Assembly: GCA_020853095.1 (NCBI GenBank)
Contig: JADYZN010000055.1
Coordinates: 124,001 to 188,000 of the forward strand
DNA: 64,000 bases
Reading direction: 5' to 3'
Source of the DNA: Phycisphaerales bacterium
GTDB taxonomy: Bacteria > Planctomycetota > Phycisphaerae > Tepidisphaerales > Tepidisphaeraceae
Shown: positions 28,700 through 36,431 of the stretch, in pieces
How the letters are laid out: each line of letters starts with the position of its first letter
How positions within the stretch are numbered: the first letter of the stretch is position 1
The notes under the pieces: generated by a model
The model's database searches: none
What the model saw: only the letters and a program-made list of their open reading frames with translations
Told to the model about the DNA's origin: nothing
Position numbers and translations under genes: made by a program

Positions 28700-29704
28700 T
28701 TACGGTGATTCAATCGAGAAATAGGCCCTGATCAAATCCCGATATCGGCCGGGAACCTGGCCGTTTTGCACGGCTTGTGCCGCCGATTGCCGGCTGGTTG
28801 ACCATTGGTTGCTCTGCCAGGGAGCCGTGGGATGGGCGGGTTGGCCGTTCTCGCCGGCCAGCGAGTCTTGATCTGTATTTCCATCCGCGTGGTTCGCAGG
28901 CTCTCCGGTTCCGCCGGCCGGCCGGCCCTCGGCTTGATCCGGTTGTGATGAGCCGGTATCGGGTTGATCGATGGGGGTTGGTGTGCTTGTCTTGGTCTGG
29001 GCACTGCCCAAACCCGCCTGATCGGGCGAACCGGCCGGGGAATTTTGAGTGGGAAGCCCCGATCCCGGCCGGATGGCATCGGCGGGTTGATCGGATGGGC
29101 CGGCCGCCTGTGAAGCCATCTCCGAACGGTCGGTGGAATCAGCCATCGCATCCGCAATCACCGGAGGGTTTGACTTCTCCATCCAGTCGGACTTCCCGTT
29201 CAACTCATCGCGATCCAGGAAGATTCGCCTTTGGGCCGTGGCTTGTTCGGCCGGCGCTGCATCGGACCACATTCGCAACCCCATCGAGATCAGCGACACG
29301 CCGCCGATCAAACACCATCCGCTTGCGTTCAATCGCCTGAATTTCAATCCCGAAGGGGAAAACGCCCGCACCCTTGCCTCGGCCGTCGCCACCACCGCCC
29401 GTTGCCAAGGATCGGCCGGGTTTTTAATGGTCAATGCGCTGCCCAACAGGTCCTTCAATCCGAATTGCCGATCCGCCTCCATGGCGCTGTTGACCCGCGA
29501 CGGCCGACGCAGCCATCCGATCAGCAACCCCACCAACGCCCCCAGCGCGATGAGGATGATGACGTTCTCCAGCGTGTTGGCGGCGACCATCGCGATCGCG
29601 GCCCCCAATGCCATCCCGATGCCGGCGTGTTCCAGCAGGCGCTGGGCAACGTGCCGGCGATGCGCGCGGGCGACAAACCGGGTTAATTCGCCTGAATCGT
29701 TCAT
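28700..29704 (-). CDS. Membrane protein with low-complexity Pro/Gly/Asp tail
   Basis: 334 residues. Two close membrane helices near residues 25-65 (GIGMALGAAIAMVAANTLE and IILIALGALVGLLIGWL) and a third near 140, then about 150 residues rich in Pro, Gly, Ser, Asp and Gln, ending PGRYRDLIRAYFSIESP, a short conserved-looking end found in planctomycete membrane proteins. The N-terminal part with ADRQFGLKDLLGSAL resembles DUF4175-like proteins. Starts by an ATGA overlap with the TPR gene. Function unknown. Confidence 0.75.
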   Translation of the reverse strand: MNDSGELTRFVARAHRRHVAQRLLEHAGIGMALGAAIAMVAANTLENVIILIALGALVGLLIGWLRRPSRVNSAMEADRQFGLKDLLGSALTIKNPADPWQRAVVATAEARVRAFSPSGLKFRRLNASGWCLIGGVSLISMGLRMWSDAAPAEQATAQRRIFLDRDELNGKSDWMEKSNPPVIADAMADSTDRSEMASQAAGPSDQPADAIRPGSGLPTQNSPAGSPDQAGLGSAQTKTSTPTPIDQPDTGSSQPDQAEGRPAGGTGEPANHADGNTDQDSLAGENGQPAHPTAPWQSNQWSTSRQSAAQAVQNGQVPGRYRDLIRAYFSIESP

Positions 29705-30375
29705 GGCCTGGGTTTGAGTTGTTCGATGGTTTCGTTCAGCGAGGTGAGGTGGGGGTTGATCTTGAGGGCTTTTTGATAACAGCGGATCGCATCGGCCGGC
29801 TGGCCCAGGTGGGCATGACAATGGCCCATCCCCGACCAGGCGCCAAAATGACAGGGCATGAGCCGCACCGCTTCGCGGCAGTCTTCGATGCTCCGTTCAT
29901 ATTGTTCCAGCAGGTAGGAGGCGATGGCGCGCTGGTTGTAGGCTTCGGCGAAATTGGGATCGAGTTCGATCGCCCGGCTGAAATGTTCGATCGCCCGCTC
30001 TATCTCACGGTCGTTGAGGGCCTTGGTCCCCTGGCAGACCTCGTGGTTGGCCGGACAGCTTCCCGCTCGAAACCAGATCGACCAGAGCGCATGTTCGGCC
30101 ATCTGATTCACCATCGGATCGGCGTCTTTAAGCTGGTCCGCCAGTTTGGTGATGCACGACTTGCACCCCACCAGCGCCAACGACAACGCCGCCACCTTGC
30201 GGGCGTCCGCATGGTCGCAAAACAGCAGCGACATCAGTTGATCCTTGCTCCAGTTCGCCTTGAGATGACCCACCAGGCCGTGCAGGTCCCGGTATTGCAG
30301 GTGTGGCTGCATCGACTCCACAAACTGGATGGGATTCACCCGTTCCACGTCCAAACTGTAGGCCGGATGCGCCAA
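29701..30375 (-). CDS. TPR repeat protein
   Basis: About 224 residues. An N-terminal helical region with HEAT-like character and cysteines (LVGCKSCITKLADQL, CPANHEVCQG) is followed by three TPR units (IEHFSRAIELDPNFAEAYNQ, AIASYLLEQYERSIEDC, ADAIRCYQKALKINP). The start is uncertain: TTG 30375 gives this extent, ATG 30312 a shorter one; upstream codons to 30597 overlap the lipoprotein gene and are excluded. Coupled to the following membrane protein gene by ATGA. Confidence 0.8.
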   Translation of the reverse strand: MAHPAYSLDVERVNPIQFVESMQPHLQYRDLHGLVGHLKANWSKDQLMSLLFCDHADARKVAALSLALVGCKSCITKLADQLKDADPMVNQMAEHALWSIWFRAGSCPANHEVCQGTKALNDREIERAIEHFSRAIELDPNFAEAYNQRAIASYLLEQYERSIEDCREAVRLMPCHFGAWSGMGHCHAHLGQPADAIRCYQKALKINPHLTSLNETIEQLKPRP

Positions 30376-30403
30376 AGTGTCTATTTGCCGGCGGCGGGAA
30401 TAA

Positions 30404-30604
30404 TCAATACTGGTTTGGCCGGCGGGCGCGGAATGAATCCTGGTTCTCACCCGAATTTTGCGATTCGGGGCTGAACGGAGCGGCGTAAAAACCACGCCGT
30501 TCAACGGAGGTGGAGCCGATCTTTCGCGGCTCGTATCCGGTCTCCAGCTTGGCCGAACATCCACCCGCCAGCAAGATTGCGATAATGAGCAAACCACTCC
30601 GCAT
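30404..30604 (-). CDS. Small lipoprotein
   Basis: 66 residues. Signal peptide MRSGLLIIAILLAGGC with lipobox LAGGC and +2 Ser, then GYEPRKIGSTSVERRGFYAA and PFSPES. The mature part is only about 50 residues, probably extended. I believe similar short lipoproteins with a YEPR..GS..R..Y.APF pattern occur in other planctomycetes, but cannot check this here. It heads the five-gene unit with the TPR and PMT-like genes. In-frame codons upstream of 30604 lack signal character. Confidence 0.72.
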   Translation of the reverse strand: MRSGLLIIAILLAGGCSAKLETGYEPRKIGSTSVERRGFYAAPFSPESQNSGENQDSFRARRPNQY

Positions 30605-30811
30605 GGACAATGGTTTTAACCGTTTTACATCCTTTGGCAAGGGAACATCATCCTGACTCATCCCCGGTTTTCGGGACAACTTGGCGTGATGCGCCTAAAA
30701 TAGGCCGAGCCTGCGTGTTTCGGGCTTGGGTGGGCCACCCCAACCCAATCGACTAAGGAAGCCCATGCGGATTTGGCTCCGCCTGGAATCCCGGTGGCCG
30801 CACGCTGGACG

Positions 30812-31840
30812 CTACTTCGCCCCGGCCTTGATCAGTTCCGCCACAACCTGAGAGTTCTCGTTCCCCCGCCCATAGTCCAGAACAGATTTGCCGTCCTCGC
30901 CCTTCGCATTGACATCCGCGCCGGCCTTCACCAGCGCTGCAATGACCTCGGGATTCGGGTTGTTGAGGGCCGCACCCATCAGCGGCGTCCCACCATTCGT
31001 GAACTTCGCATTGACATCCGCGCCGGCCTTCACCAGCGCTGCAATGACCTCGGGATTCGGGTTGATGAAGGCCGCACACATCAGCGGCGTCCCACCATTC
31101 TTGATCTTCGCATTGACATCCGCGCCGGCCTTCACCAGCACGGCAATGACCTCGGGACTCGGGTTTTTTCTGGCCGCATGCATCAGCGACGTCCCACCCT
31201 TCTTGTTCTTCGCATTGACATGCGCGCCGGCCTTCAGCAGCGCCACGATGACCTCGGGATTCGGGGTGCTGCCGGCCGCAAACATCAGCGGCGTCTGATT
31301 GTCCTCGTGCTTCGCATTGACATCCGCGCCGGCCTTCGCCAGCGCGGCAATGACCTCGGGATTCGGGTTGCTGATGGCCGAATGCATCAGCGGCGTCAAA
31401 CCCAACAAGTTGTCCTTCGCATTGACATCCGCGCCGGCCTTCAGCAGCGCGGCAATGACCTCGGGATTCGGGTTGCTGATGGCCGCATGCATCAGCGGCG
31501 TCAAATTCTCCTTGTCCTTCACATTGACATCCGCGCCGGCCTTCAGCAGCGCGGCAATGACCTCGGGATCCGGGTTGTTGCCGGCCGCCAACATCAGCGG
31601 CGTCAAACCATTCATGTCCTTCGCATTGACATCCGCGCCGGCCTTCAGCAGCACGGCAATGACCTCGGGATTCGGGTTGCTGATGGCCGCATGCATCAGC
31701 GGCGTAAAATCCTCCTTGTCCTTCACATTGACCTCCGCGACCGAGTGGGCAGTTTTCCCATAACCGGCCTTTCTTCCTGTCAAGAGTAAAAAGTGCTCGT
31801 GGATTATTTTATCCCACCTCGATGCCGATACAACGCCCAT
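30812..31840 (-). CDS. Ankyrin repeat protein (nine units)
   Basis: 342 residues from ATG 31840. A short N-terminal region without signal peptide is followed by nine ankyrin repeats of 33-34 residues with the consensus TPLMHAAISNPNPEVIAALL then KAGADVNAK; the last is a degenerate cap ending ELIKAGAK. Ankyrin stacks bind proteins. The repeats are almost identical at the DNA level. The frame stays open upstream to 32188 only because it runs antisense to the TonB-like gene; that part is excluded. Confidence 0.85.
   Translation of the reverse strand: MGVVSASRWDKIIHEHFLLLTGRKAGYGKTAHSVAEVNVKDKEDFTPLMHAAISNPNPEVIAVLLKAGADVNAKDMNGLTPLMLAAGNNPDPEVIAALLKAGADVNVKDKENLTPLMHAAISNPNPEVIAALLKAGADVNAKDNLLGLTPLMHSAISNPNPEVIAALAKAGADVNAKHEDNQTPLMFAAGSTPNPEVIVALLKAGAHVNAKNKKGGTSLMHAARKNPSPEVIAVLVKAGADVNAKIKNGGTPLMCAAFINPNPEVIAALVKAGADVNAKFTNGGTPLMGAALNNPNPEVIAALVKAGADVNAKGEDGKSVLDYGRGNENSQVVAELIKAGAK
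30906..31740. repeat. Tandem ~99-bp DNA repeat encoding ankyrin units
   Basis: Eight to nine copies, each (on the + strand) built around TTCGCATTGACATCCGCGCC, GCCTTCACCAGC or GCCTTCAGCAGC, and CAATGACCTCGGGATTCGGG, with period 99 (one copy 102). Variation is confined mostly to a 25-base window per unit. The low divergence shows recent duplication or gene conversion. Confidence 0.9.
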
Positions 31841-31909
31841 GCAACCGGATTCATCCTTGGATGCGATGGTCCTGATGCCCTTTGCCGGCCGGTGATATAC
31901 TTCTGTGGC

Positions 31910-32812
31910 ATGACCCGTGCCCGTGATGTTTCCTGGACGTTGGCTTTTTGCGCATCGCTGATGCTGCATGGGGGGCTGGTCTGGCTGATGGTCGAAGGAT
32001 ACATCCGCAGCTTGCCGGCGTTGATCGGAGAACTGACAAGTCCCGCGCCGGCCGCGCTGAACCATACGGATGCGATATTCATCCCACGCACGCCCGACCG
32101 GATGGGCCAGTCCGATGGCAAGGGGGAGGCGGTCAATTCGGTGGAAGGGGACACGCCATTGCAGGCGCCGCAAGCCCCGCAGGAACAAGCGTTTATCAGC
32201 CGTGACCCCGAAGGCGCCGCAAGTGTGGGTGTCGAACCCTCGCCATCGGTGCAGCCGCCGGGCGAAAATGGGGCCGGCGCAAAATCCAAAGACCTGCCGC
32301 CGACCTCGCCATTGGCGGCCGCGCCGCCGTTGGAAGATGCGATGCCTTTTGGTGTCACCGATTCCAATCCCCCATCCATGCCCAGGCCAACCGATTCAGC
32401 TTCGGCGGCACAAACCAACGATGCCAAACCCGGATCAACCGCTCCGCCGGCCGACCCGGCCCCGATGAGCGATTCGGAATCGGACCCGTTTTCCAACGCC
32501 GGCAGTGTGACCTTCGCCCAGGGAAAGGTTGAGGCCCGTTACGGCCGAAAGGTCAAGACCGTCCGCCCGCGCCTTTCTTTCGCCGCCCAGGCCGATTTGT
32601 TCGGGTTGCAATACCCAAGCGTCATTTTGAAGGTGAAAATCGATTCCACCGGCAAGGTCATCTCGGTGGACATCCTCAAAACCAGCGGCAGCGATGAAGT
32701 GGACCTCGCCTGCCAGATGGCTCTGTACGACTGGTGGATCGAACCCCCCAAAGACGCCGCCGGCCACCCCAGGCCCGATGTCATGGTCTGGCGACTGGAT
32801 TGGCGAAGCTGA
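31910..32812 (+). CDS. TonB-like energy-transducer C-terminal domain protein
   Basis: 300 residues from ATG 31910. One N-terminal membrane helix (LAFCASLMLHGGLVWLMV), a long Pro/Ala/Ser-rich spacer of about 170 residues, then a TonB C-terminal-like domain: YPSVILKVKIDSTGKVISV, KTSGSDEVDLACQMALYDW. This is the TonB layout, anchored in the inner membrane and crossing the periplasm. No exbB/exbD nearby. Divergent from the ankyrin gene with 69 bases between starts. The C-terminal domain also resembles AgmX/PglI-type relatives of TonB. Confidence 0.8.
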   Translation: MTRARDVSWTLAFCASLMLHGGLVWLMVEGYIRSLPALIGELTSPAPAALNHTDAIFIPRTPDRMGQSDGKGEAVNSVEGDTPLQAPQAPQEQAFISRDPEGAASVGVEPSPSVQPPGENGAGAKSKDLPPTSPLAAAPPLEDAMPFGVTDSNPPSMPRPTDSASAAQTNDAKPGSTAPPADPAPMSDSESDPFSNAGSVTFAQGKVEARYGRKVKTVRPRLSFAAQADLFGLQYPSVILKVKIDSTGKVISVDILKTSGSDEVDLACQMALYDWWIEPPKDAAGHPRPDVMVWRLDWRS

Positions 32813-33016
32813 CCGCGGCCGATAACACGACAAGATCAATCCTAAGTTCCGAATAATAAAGAAGTTACAGGACGAAACCCCCGCCGGATTTTCGTTGCCA
32901 ATCTCATTGTGGCCAAGGTTTACCCATTTTAACGCGCGATGATTGGAAAATCGCGAATTTGGTTTGGCGATTTCTGGCCCGGCCAAAAACATGGGGTATG
33001 TTCCATTCACGAATGT
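32813..33016. other. Non-coding stretch before the structured leader
   Basis: No credible coding sequence; together with the leader downstream this forms a 311-base gap between genes. It is AT-richer than the flanks and should hold the promoter of the small VPLPA protein, but no clear -35/-10 pair stands out. Confidence 0.5.
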
Positions 33017-33110
33017 GGTCACCGAAGGCTCCAAACGGTGACCGGATCAATGTGATCCAAAAAGGCTCCGCCGCGAGAGTTCGCGGCACAACAATGGGCG
33101 ATTGTCGCCC
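33017..33110 (+). promoter_or_regulatory. Structured 5' leader with four consecutive perfect hairpins
   Basis: Four back-to-back perfect stems: GGTCACCG/CGGTGACC (33017-33043), GGATCA/TGATCC (33044-33058), CCGCGA/TCGCGG (33071-33086), GGGCGA/TCGCCC (33096-33110). The octamer AAGGCTCC occurs both in the loop of the first stem and between the second and third. The last stem ends 13 bases before the ATG of the small VPLPA protein gene. It does not match a riboswitch class I know. Confidence 0.55.
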
Positions 33111-33123
33111 GGAAAGGTCTTGT

Positions 33124-33507
33124 ATGTCGTTTTTTTCCAAGAACCTGAAGGTCATTGCCGTGTGCGCCACGGTCTGCCTGGCAACCGCATCCACCGTTCA
33201 GGCGGGTGGCAAACACAAGAACAAAAACAACCACAACGACAACCATCATTCCGGTTACGTCTATGGTGATGATGGGGATTGCCTGAACCCCAATGATTAT
33301 TTCGGCAATAACAACAACGATTGCCCGCCTCCGCCTCCGCAATGCGAAGTTCCTCCGCCCCCGCAGTGCGAGGTTCCCCCGCCTCCTCCGCAATGCCCGC
33401 CCCCGGCGGTTCCGTTGCCGGCGGCCGCGACCAGCTCGCTGCTGACGATGGGATTGCTGGCGGTCGGCGGATTTGGCCGCAAGGCGCTGAAACTGGTTCG
33501 GGCCTGA
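33124..33507 (+). CDS. Small exported Pro/Cys-rich protein with VPLPA-type C-terminal signal
   Basis: 127 residues from ATG 33124 (AAAGG site). Signal peptide ends near TVQA; then a His/Asn/Lys-rich stretch (GGKHKNKNNHNDNHHSG), an Asp-rich segment, three PPPPQCEVPPPP-type units with four cysteines, and a C-terminal AVPLPAAATSSLL helix ending in RKALKLVRA. The VPLPA form is a recognised variant of PEP-CTERM sorting. The His/Asn-rich part could bind metal; the Pro-Cys part could form cross-links. Function unknown. Confidence 0.8.
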   Translation: MSFFSKNLKVIAVCATVCLATASTVQAGGKHKNKNNHNDNHHSGYVYGDDGDCLNPNDYFGNNNNDCPPPPPQCEVPPPPQCEVPPPPPQCPPPAVPLPAAATSSLLTMGLLAVGGFGRKALKLVRA

Positions 33508-33539
33508 TGGCGGATTGACGAAACTTGTCCCACATCACG

Positions 33540-33572
33540 GAGCTGCCGTCCTTAACGGGCCGGCAGCTCTTT
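33540..33572 (+). terminator. Intrinsic terminator after the small VPLPA protein gene
   Basis: Perfect 9-bp stem GAGCTGCCG / CGGCAGCTC with a 12-base loop, followed by TTTG. Lies 33 bases after the stop and before queE. Confidence 0.75.
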
Positions 33573-33608
33573 GTATTTCCGGTGGTCCGGCCCATAACAT
33601 AAAGCCGT

Positions 33609-34298
33609 ATGAAAGTGGCCGAGGTGTTTTATTCGATCCAGGGGGAAGGCAAGCTGATGGGCGTGCCGTCGGTTTTTGTGCGCGTCAGCGGATGCAATCT
33701 GCGGTGTGTCTGGTGCGACACCCCTTATGCCAGTTGGCAACCCGAAGGGGAGGATCGGCCGCTGGAGTGGATTGTTGAGCAGGTGCGACAATATCCCGCC
33801 CGACACGTGGTGTTGACCGGCGGCGAGCCGATGATCATGCCGGAGATCGGGTCGTTGTGTTCACGGCTCAAATCACAAGGGTATCACCTGACCATGGAGA
33901 CCGCCGCGACGGTTTATCAGCCGGTGGAGATTGATCTGGCTTCCTTGTCCCCCAAGCTGGCCAATTCGACCCCTTGGGAAAAAGAGGGGGGGCGATTCGC
34001 ATCGGCCCATGAAAAAAACCGCCTGAACGTGCCGGTGATTCAGCGGTTCATCGACCAGTCGCCGGAGATTCAATTGAAGTTCGTGATCGCCCGGCCGGAC
34101 GACATGGAGGAAATCCAATCCCTGTTGTCGCAACTGACCGGCTGGTCCGCATCGGATGTGCTTTTAATGCCGGAGGGCACGGATGCGCAAACACTACGCA
34201 CCCGCGCCCTCTGGATCAGCGACCTTTGCAGGCAAACCGGCTACCGATACTGCCCGCGATTGCACGTCGAGCTGTATGGCAACCGCCGCGGCGTTTGA
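33609..34298 (+). CDS. queE: 7-carboxy-7-deazaguanine synthase (radical SAM)
   Basis: 229 residues. QueE converts 6-carboxy-tetrahydropterin to 7-carboxy-7-deazaguanine in queuosine/7-deazapurine synthesis. The radical SAM cluster motif CNLRCVWC (CxxxCxxC) is in SGCNLRCVWCDTPYAS; the start VAEVFYSIQGEGKLMG is diagnostic, as are VVLTGGEPM and METAATVY. No other queuosine gene lies nearby. It converges with the lectin-domain gene with only nine bases between. Confidence 0.95.
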   Translation: MKVAEVFYSIQGEGKLMGVPSVFVRVSGCNLRCVWCDTPYASWQPEGEDRPLEWIVEQVRQYPARHVVLTGGEPMIMPEIGSLCSRLKSQGYHLTMETAATVYQPVEIDLASLSPKLANSTPWEKEGGRFASAHEKNRLNVPVIQRFIDQSPEIQLKFVIARPDDMEEIQSLLSQLTGWSASDVLLMPEGTDAQTLRTRALWISDLCRQTGYRYCPRLHVELYGNRRGV

Positions 34299-34307
34299 TG
34301 CGCCACA

Positions 34308-35204
34308 TCAAGCGCCGACAAGTCGGCGCAGACGTTTCTGAACCAGGCCCAGCATCGCCAGGCCCGCCAAACCGGTCCACGCGGCCGCCGGCAATGGAAC
34401 GGCTGGCGGCGGGGGAGGGGGAGGCGGGTTGCCATCGTCACCGATGGGCTTGTATTCCTGGCGATAGGTCCAGTTCAGGACATCGACGTTTTCAAAGTCC
34501 GAGCCGGTTCCGGAAGTGAATCCAACGTAGGCCACATCCCCTTCGAGGACGGTTTTGAGATCGACGGTTCGGCTGACAAGAGGATCGGCGGGACGCTGGT
34601 TGGATTCGCTTGCGCGAAGGGAAATGACGGAGCCGTCGTAATCCACCCAGGCATACCAGATATTGCCATTGTCGAAATCCGGGCTGACATCGAGGGTGAA
34701 CGGAGAGCCGGCGCCATGGTCCACCACGCCATCGAGGTCGATGCCGACGTGGTTTGAGCTGGGGTCGTTGTTGTAGACGTTCTGCCAGGTGTCGAATTCA
34801 ACGCCGACGCTGTTGGCGATGCCCTGATATCCGATTCCCTGGCCAACCGAGCCGGCGCCGGAACTGTTGGGCTGAACGACAAAGACCAGTCCATCAGCGC
34901 CCGGCACGGTGTTGTCCGGCCCGTCGAACAACGTCCCGCCGGGGTTGGTCATGCGAAAGCTGAAAAACGTGCTGAAGGCGGTGGCTTGCAGCTTGTTGGT
35001 GCTGAAGAAGCTGCCGGCCTGGCTGTATGTCGCCGGGACGACACGAAGCACCGCGCCATCGCTTGTGTTGACGACGGCGGCGCTGCCATTGAGTTGCAGG
35101 CCGGTGGTGTCGGAAAAATTGGGAAACAAAACTTCCTGGGTATCGCCCAGGACCAACGAGGCCGACATCAGCAATGCCGCGCCAGCCAAACAAATGAAAC
35201 GCAT
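34308..35204 (-). CDS. Exported L-type lectin-domain protein with VPLPA-type C-terminal signal
   Basis: 298 residues. Signal peptide (MRFICLAGAALLMSASLVLG), then a legume-type lectin fold: ADGLVFVVQ, GIGYQGIANSVGVEFDTW, NDPSSNHVGIDLDG with carbohydrate/metal-site Asp and Asn, and VSRTVDLKTVLEG. A run of eight prolines precedes AVPLPAAAWTGLAG and the basic tail KRLRRLVGA, the same sorting signal as the small protein at 33124. Good AGGAGG site five bases before ATG. Probably binds surface or environmental glycans. Confidence 0.92.
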   Translation of the reverse strand: MRFICLAGAALLMSASLVLGDTQEVLFPNFSDTTGLQLNGSAAVVNTSDGAVLRVVPATYSQAGSFFSTNKLQATAFSTFFSFRMTNPGGTLFDGPDNTVPGADGLVFVVQPNSSGAGSVGQGIGYQGIANSVGVEFDTWQNVYNNDPSSNHVGIDLDGVVDHGAGSPFTLDVSPDFDNGNIWYAWVDYDGSVISLRASESNQRPADPLVSRTVDLKTVLEGDVAYVGFTSGTGSDFENVDVLNWTYRQEYKPIGDDGNPPPPPPPPAVPLPAAAWTGLAGLAMLGLVQKRLRRLVGA

Positions 35205-35238
35205 GGGGTCCTCCTGCGTTTGAACTGAAATGTCTTGA

Positions 35239-35260
35239 CATGACAGGACATCCTGTCATG
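35239..35260. promoter_or_regulatory. Perfect 10-bp inverted repeat in the lectin gene leader
   Basis: CATGACAGGA, two bases, TCCTGTCATG, about 35 bases before the start codon and about 20 bases after the predicted transcription start. Candidate operator or leader hairpin. Confidence 0.6.
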
Positions 35261-35285
35261 CACCCACAGACAGGTAATCAAAAAA

Positions 35286-35314
35286 ATTGTCATGTTGTCG
35301 GATTTTCGTGTCAA
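35286..35314 (-). promoter_or_regulatory. Sigma-70-like promoter of the lectin-domain gene
   Basis: On the - strand: TTGACA (35309-35314), 17-base spacer, GACAAT (35286-35291). The -35 is perfect and the -10 has four of six consensus bases. It gives a leader of about 75 bases containing the inverted repeat. Confidence 0.55.
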
Positions 35315-35399
35315 TTAAAAAATGCCGACGCGACAAGTCGTTGTTAGGGTTCCGTTTATAGGATGGCGTGATTAGGCGGCAATTTGATGGTTGAGCCTG

Positions 35400-36404
35400 C
35401 TATAGCGGAAGATTTTTTCCGAAGAACGTCAGCCAGTTGTCTCCCATGATGCGGTGAACATCGGCATCGCCATAGCCGGCGGCGCTGAGCGTGTCGGCGA
35501 CGCGGGGCAGGTCGGCGGAGGTGCGGATTTCGATGGGAATTTGTTCGCGGCCAAGCCCGCCATCCATGTCGGTTCCCAGCCCGACGTGGCGGGCATCGCC
35601 AAAGAGATTGCAATAATGGTTGATGTGCGACACCACATCCCGCAGGGTGGCCCGACGCTTGCCGGATTGTTCGGGGGTCAGCAGAAACTGATCGTAGAAA
35701 TTGATCCCGATGATGCCATTTCGCAGGTAGATGGCGCGGGCCATGTCATCTGATAAATGGCGGTCGCCGGGAACCAGCGTCCGGCAGTTGGAATGCGAGG
35801 CGATGACCGGCCCGGTGGTCTGGTCGATCAATTGCCAGAACGATTCCTCGGCCAGGTGGGAGGCGTCGTGGATCATGCCGGCTTTGTCCAGCGCACGCAC
35901 CAGCTCGACGCCTTCGGGCGTGATGGGGCCGGGGTGGCCGGTTCCGCCGGCGTAGCGGGAGGCCTTCCATGACAGGCCGACGATCCGCAGGCCCTTGTCG
36001 AACCATTCGGCGATGTCTTGCGGGCCGCGCAGCGCATCGGCGCCTTCCATCAGCAGGATCGTGGCGGGTGGGCCGATCAGTTGGCCCATGCGCAGGCGGG
36101 CCAGGTCGGCTTGCTTGCGGACCAGTTGAAGGCGCTTGGCGTCAAACTGCTGTTGATACCAGTTGTGTTGGGCGAGGGCTTGTTCGCGGGCTTCTTCGGG
36201 TGTGCGGTAGCCGGGTTGATTGCCGTCCGCGGGCATGCAGAAAATCGTGCCGCAGAGCAATTCCACGCCGCCGCGTTTGAGGTCGGGCAGGCCGACGGTG
36301 GGGATGCCTTCGTCGTCGGGTTGTTGCTGTTCGGCCGGCAGGGTGACATCGCGGCCGCGCAGGGCGTTGTAGGCCAGGTCCAGGTGTGCATCGGTGATAA
36401 ACAT
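35400..36404 (-). CDS. Membrane dipeptidase (renal dipeptidase family, M19)
   Basis: 334 residues from ATG 36404 (AAAGGA site). Zinc dipeptidase barrel: DAHLDLAYNA with the first metal His and Asp, LLMEGADAL with the bridging Glu, DASHLAEESFW and IASHSNCRTLVP with further histidines, and VGLGTDMDGGLG. Family members split dipeptides, including D-residue or lactam forms; no lipobox or signal is seen, so the protein is probably cytoplasmic. It follows the LPG-synthase-like gene on the same strand by 27 bases. Confidence 0.93.
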   Translation of the reverse strand: MFITDAHLDLAYNALRGRDVTLPAEQQQPDDEGIPTVGLPDLKRGGVELLCGTIFCMPADGNQPGYRTPEEAREQALAQHNWYQQQFDAKRLQLVRKQADLARLRMGQLIGPPATILLMEGADALRGPQDIAEWFDKGLRIVGLSWKASRYAGGTGHPGPITPEGVELVRALDKAGMIHDASHLAEESFWQLIDQTTGPVIASHSNCRTLVPGDRHLSDDMARAIYLRNGIIGINFYDQFLLTPEQSGKRRATLRDVVSHINHYCNLFGDARHVGLGTDMDGGLGREQIPIEIRTSADLPRVADTLSAAGYGDADVHRIMGDNWLTFFGKNLPL

Positions 36405-36431
36405 ATGTTGATCCTTTTCCAACGGTTAAAT

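Noticed and set aside
30720-30760. Hairpin TTGGGT...ACCCAA after the ankyrin gene as a terminator
   Set aside because: The stem has a bulge and no T-tract follows on the - strand.
30773-31789. Repetitive + strand frames across the ankyrin repeats, or a CRISPR-like array
   Set aside because: The 99-base units are contiguous and translate into ankyrin repeats on the - strand; there are no unique spacers of constant length.
31841-32188. N-terminal extension of the ankyrin frame
   Set aside because: Runs antisense to the TonB-like gene's membrane helix and spacer and contains no recognisable domain.
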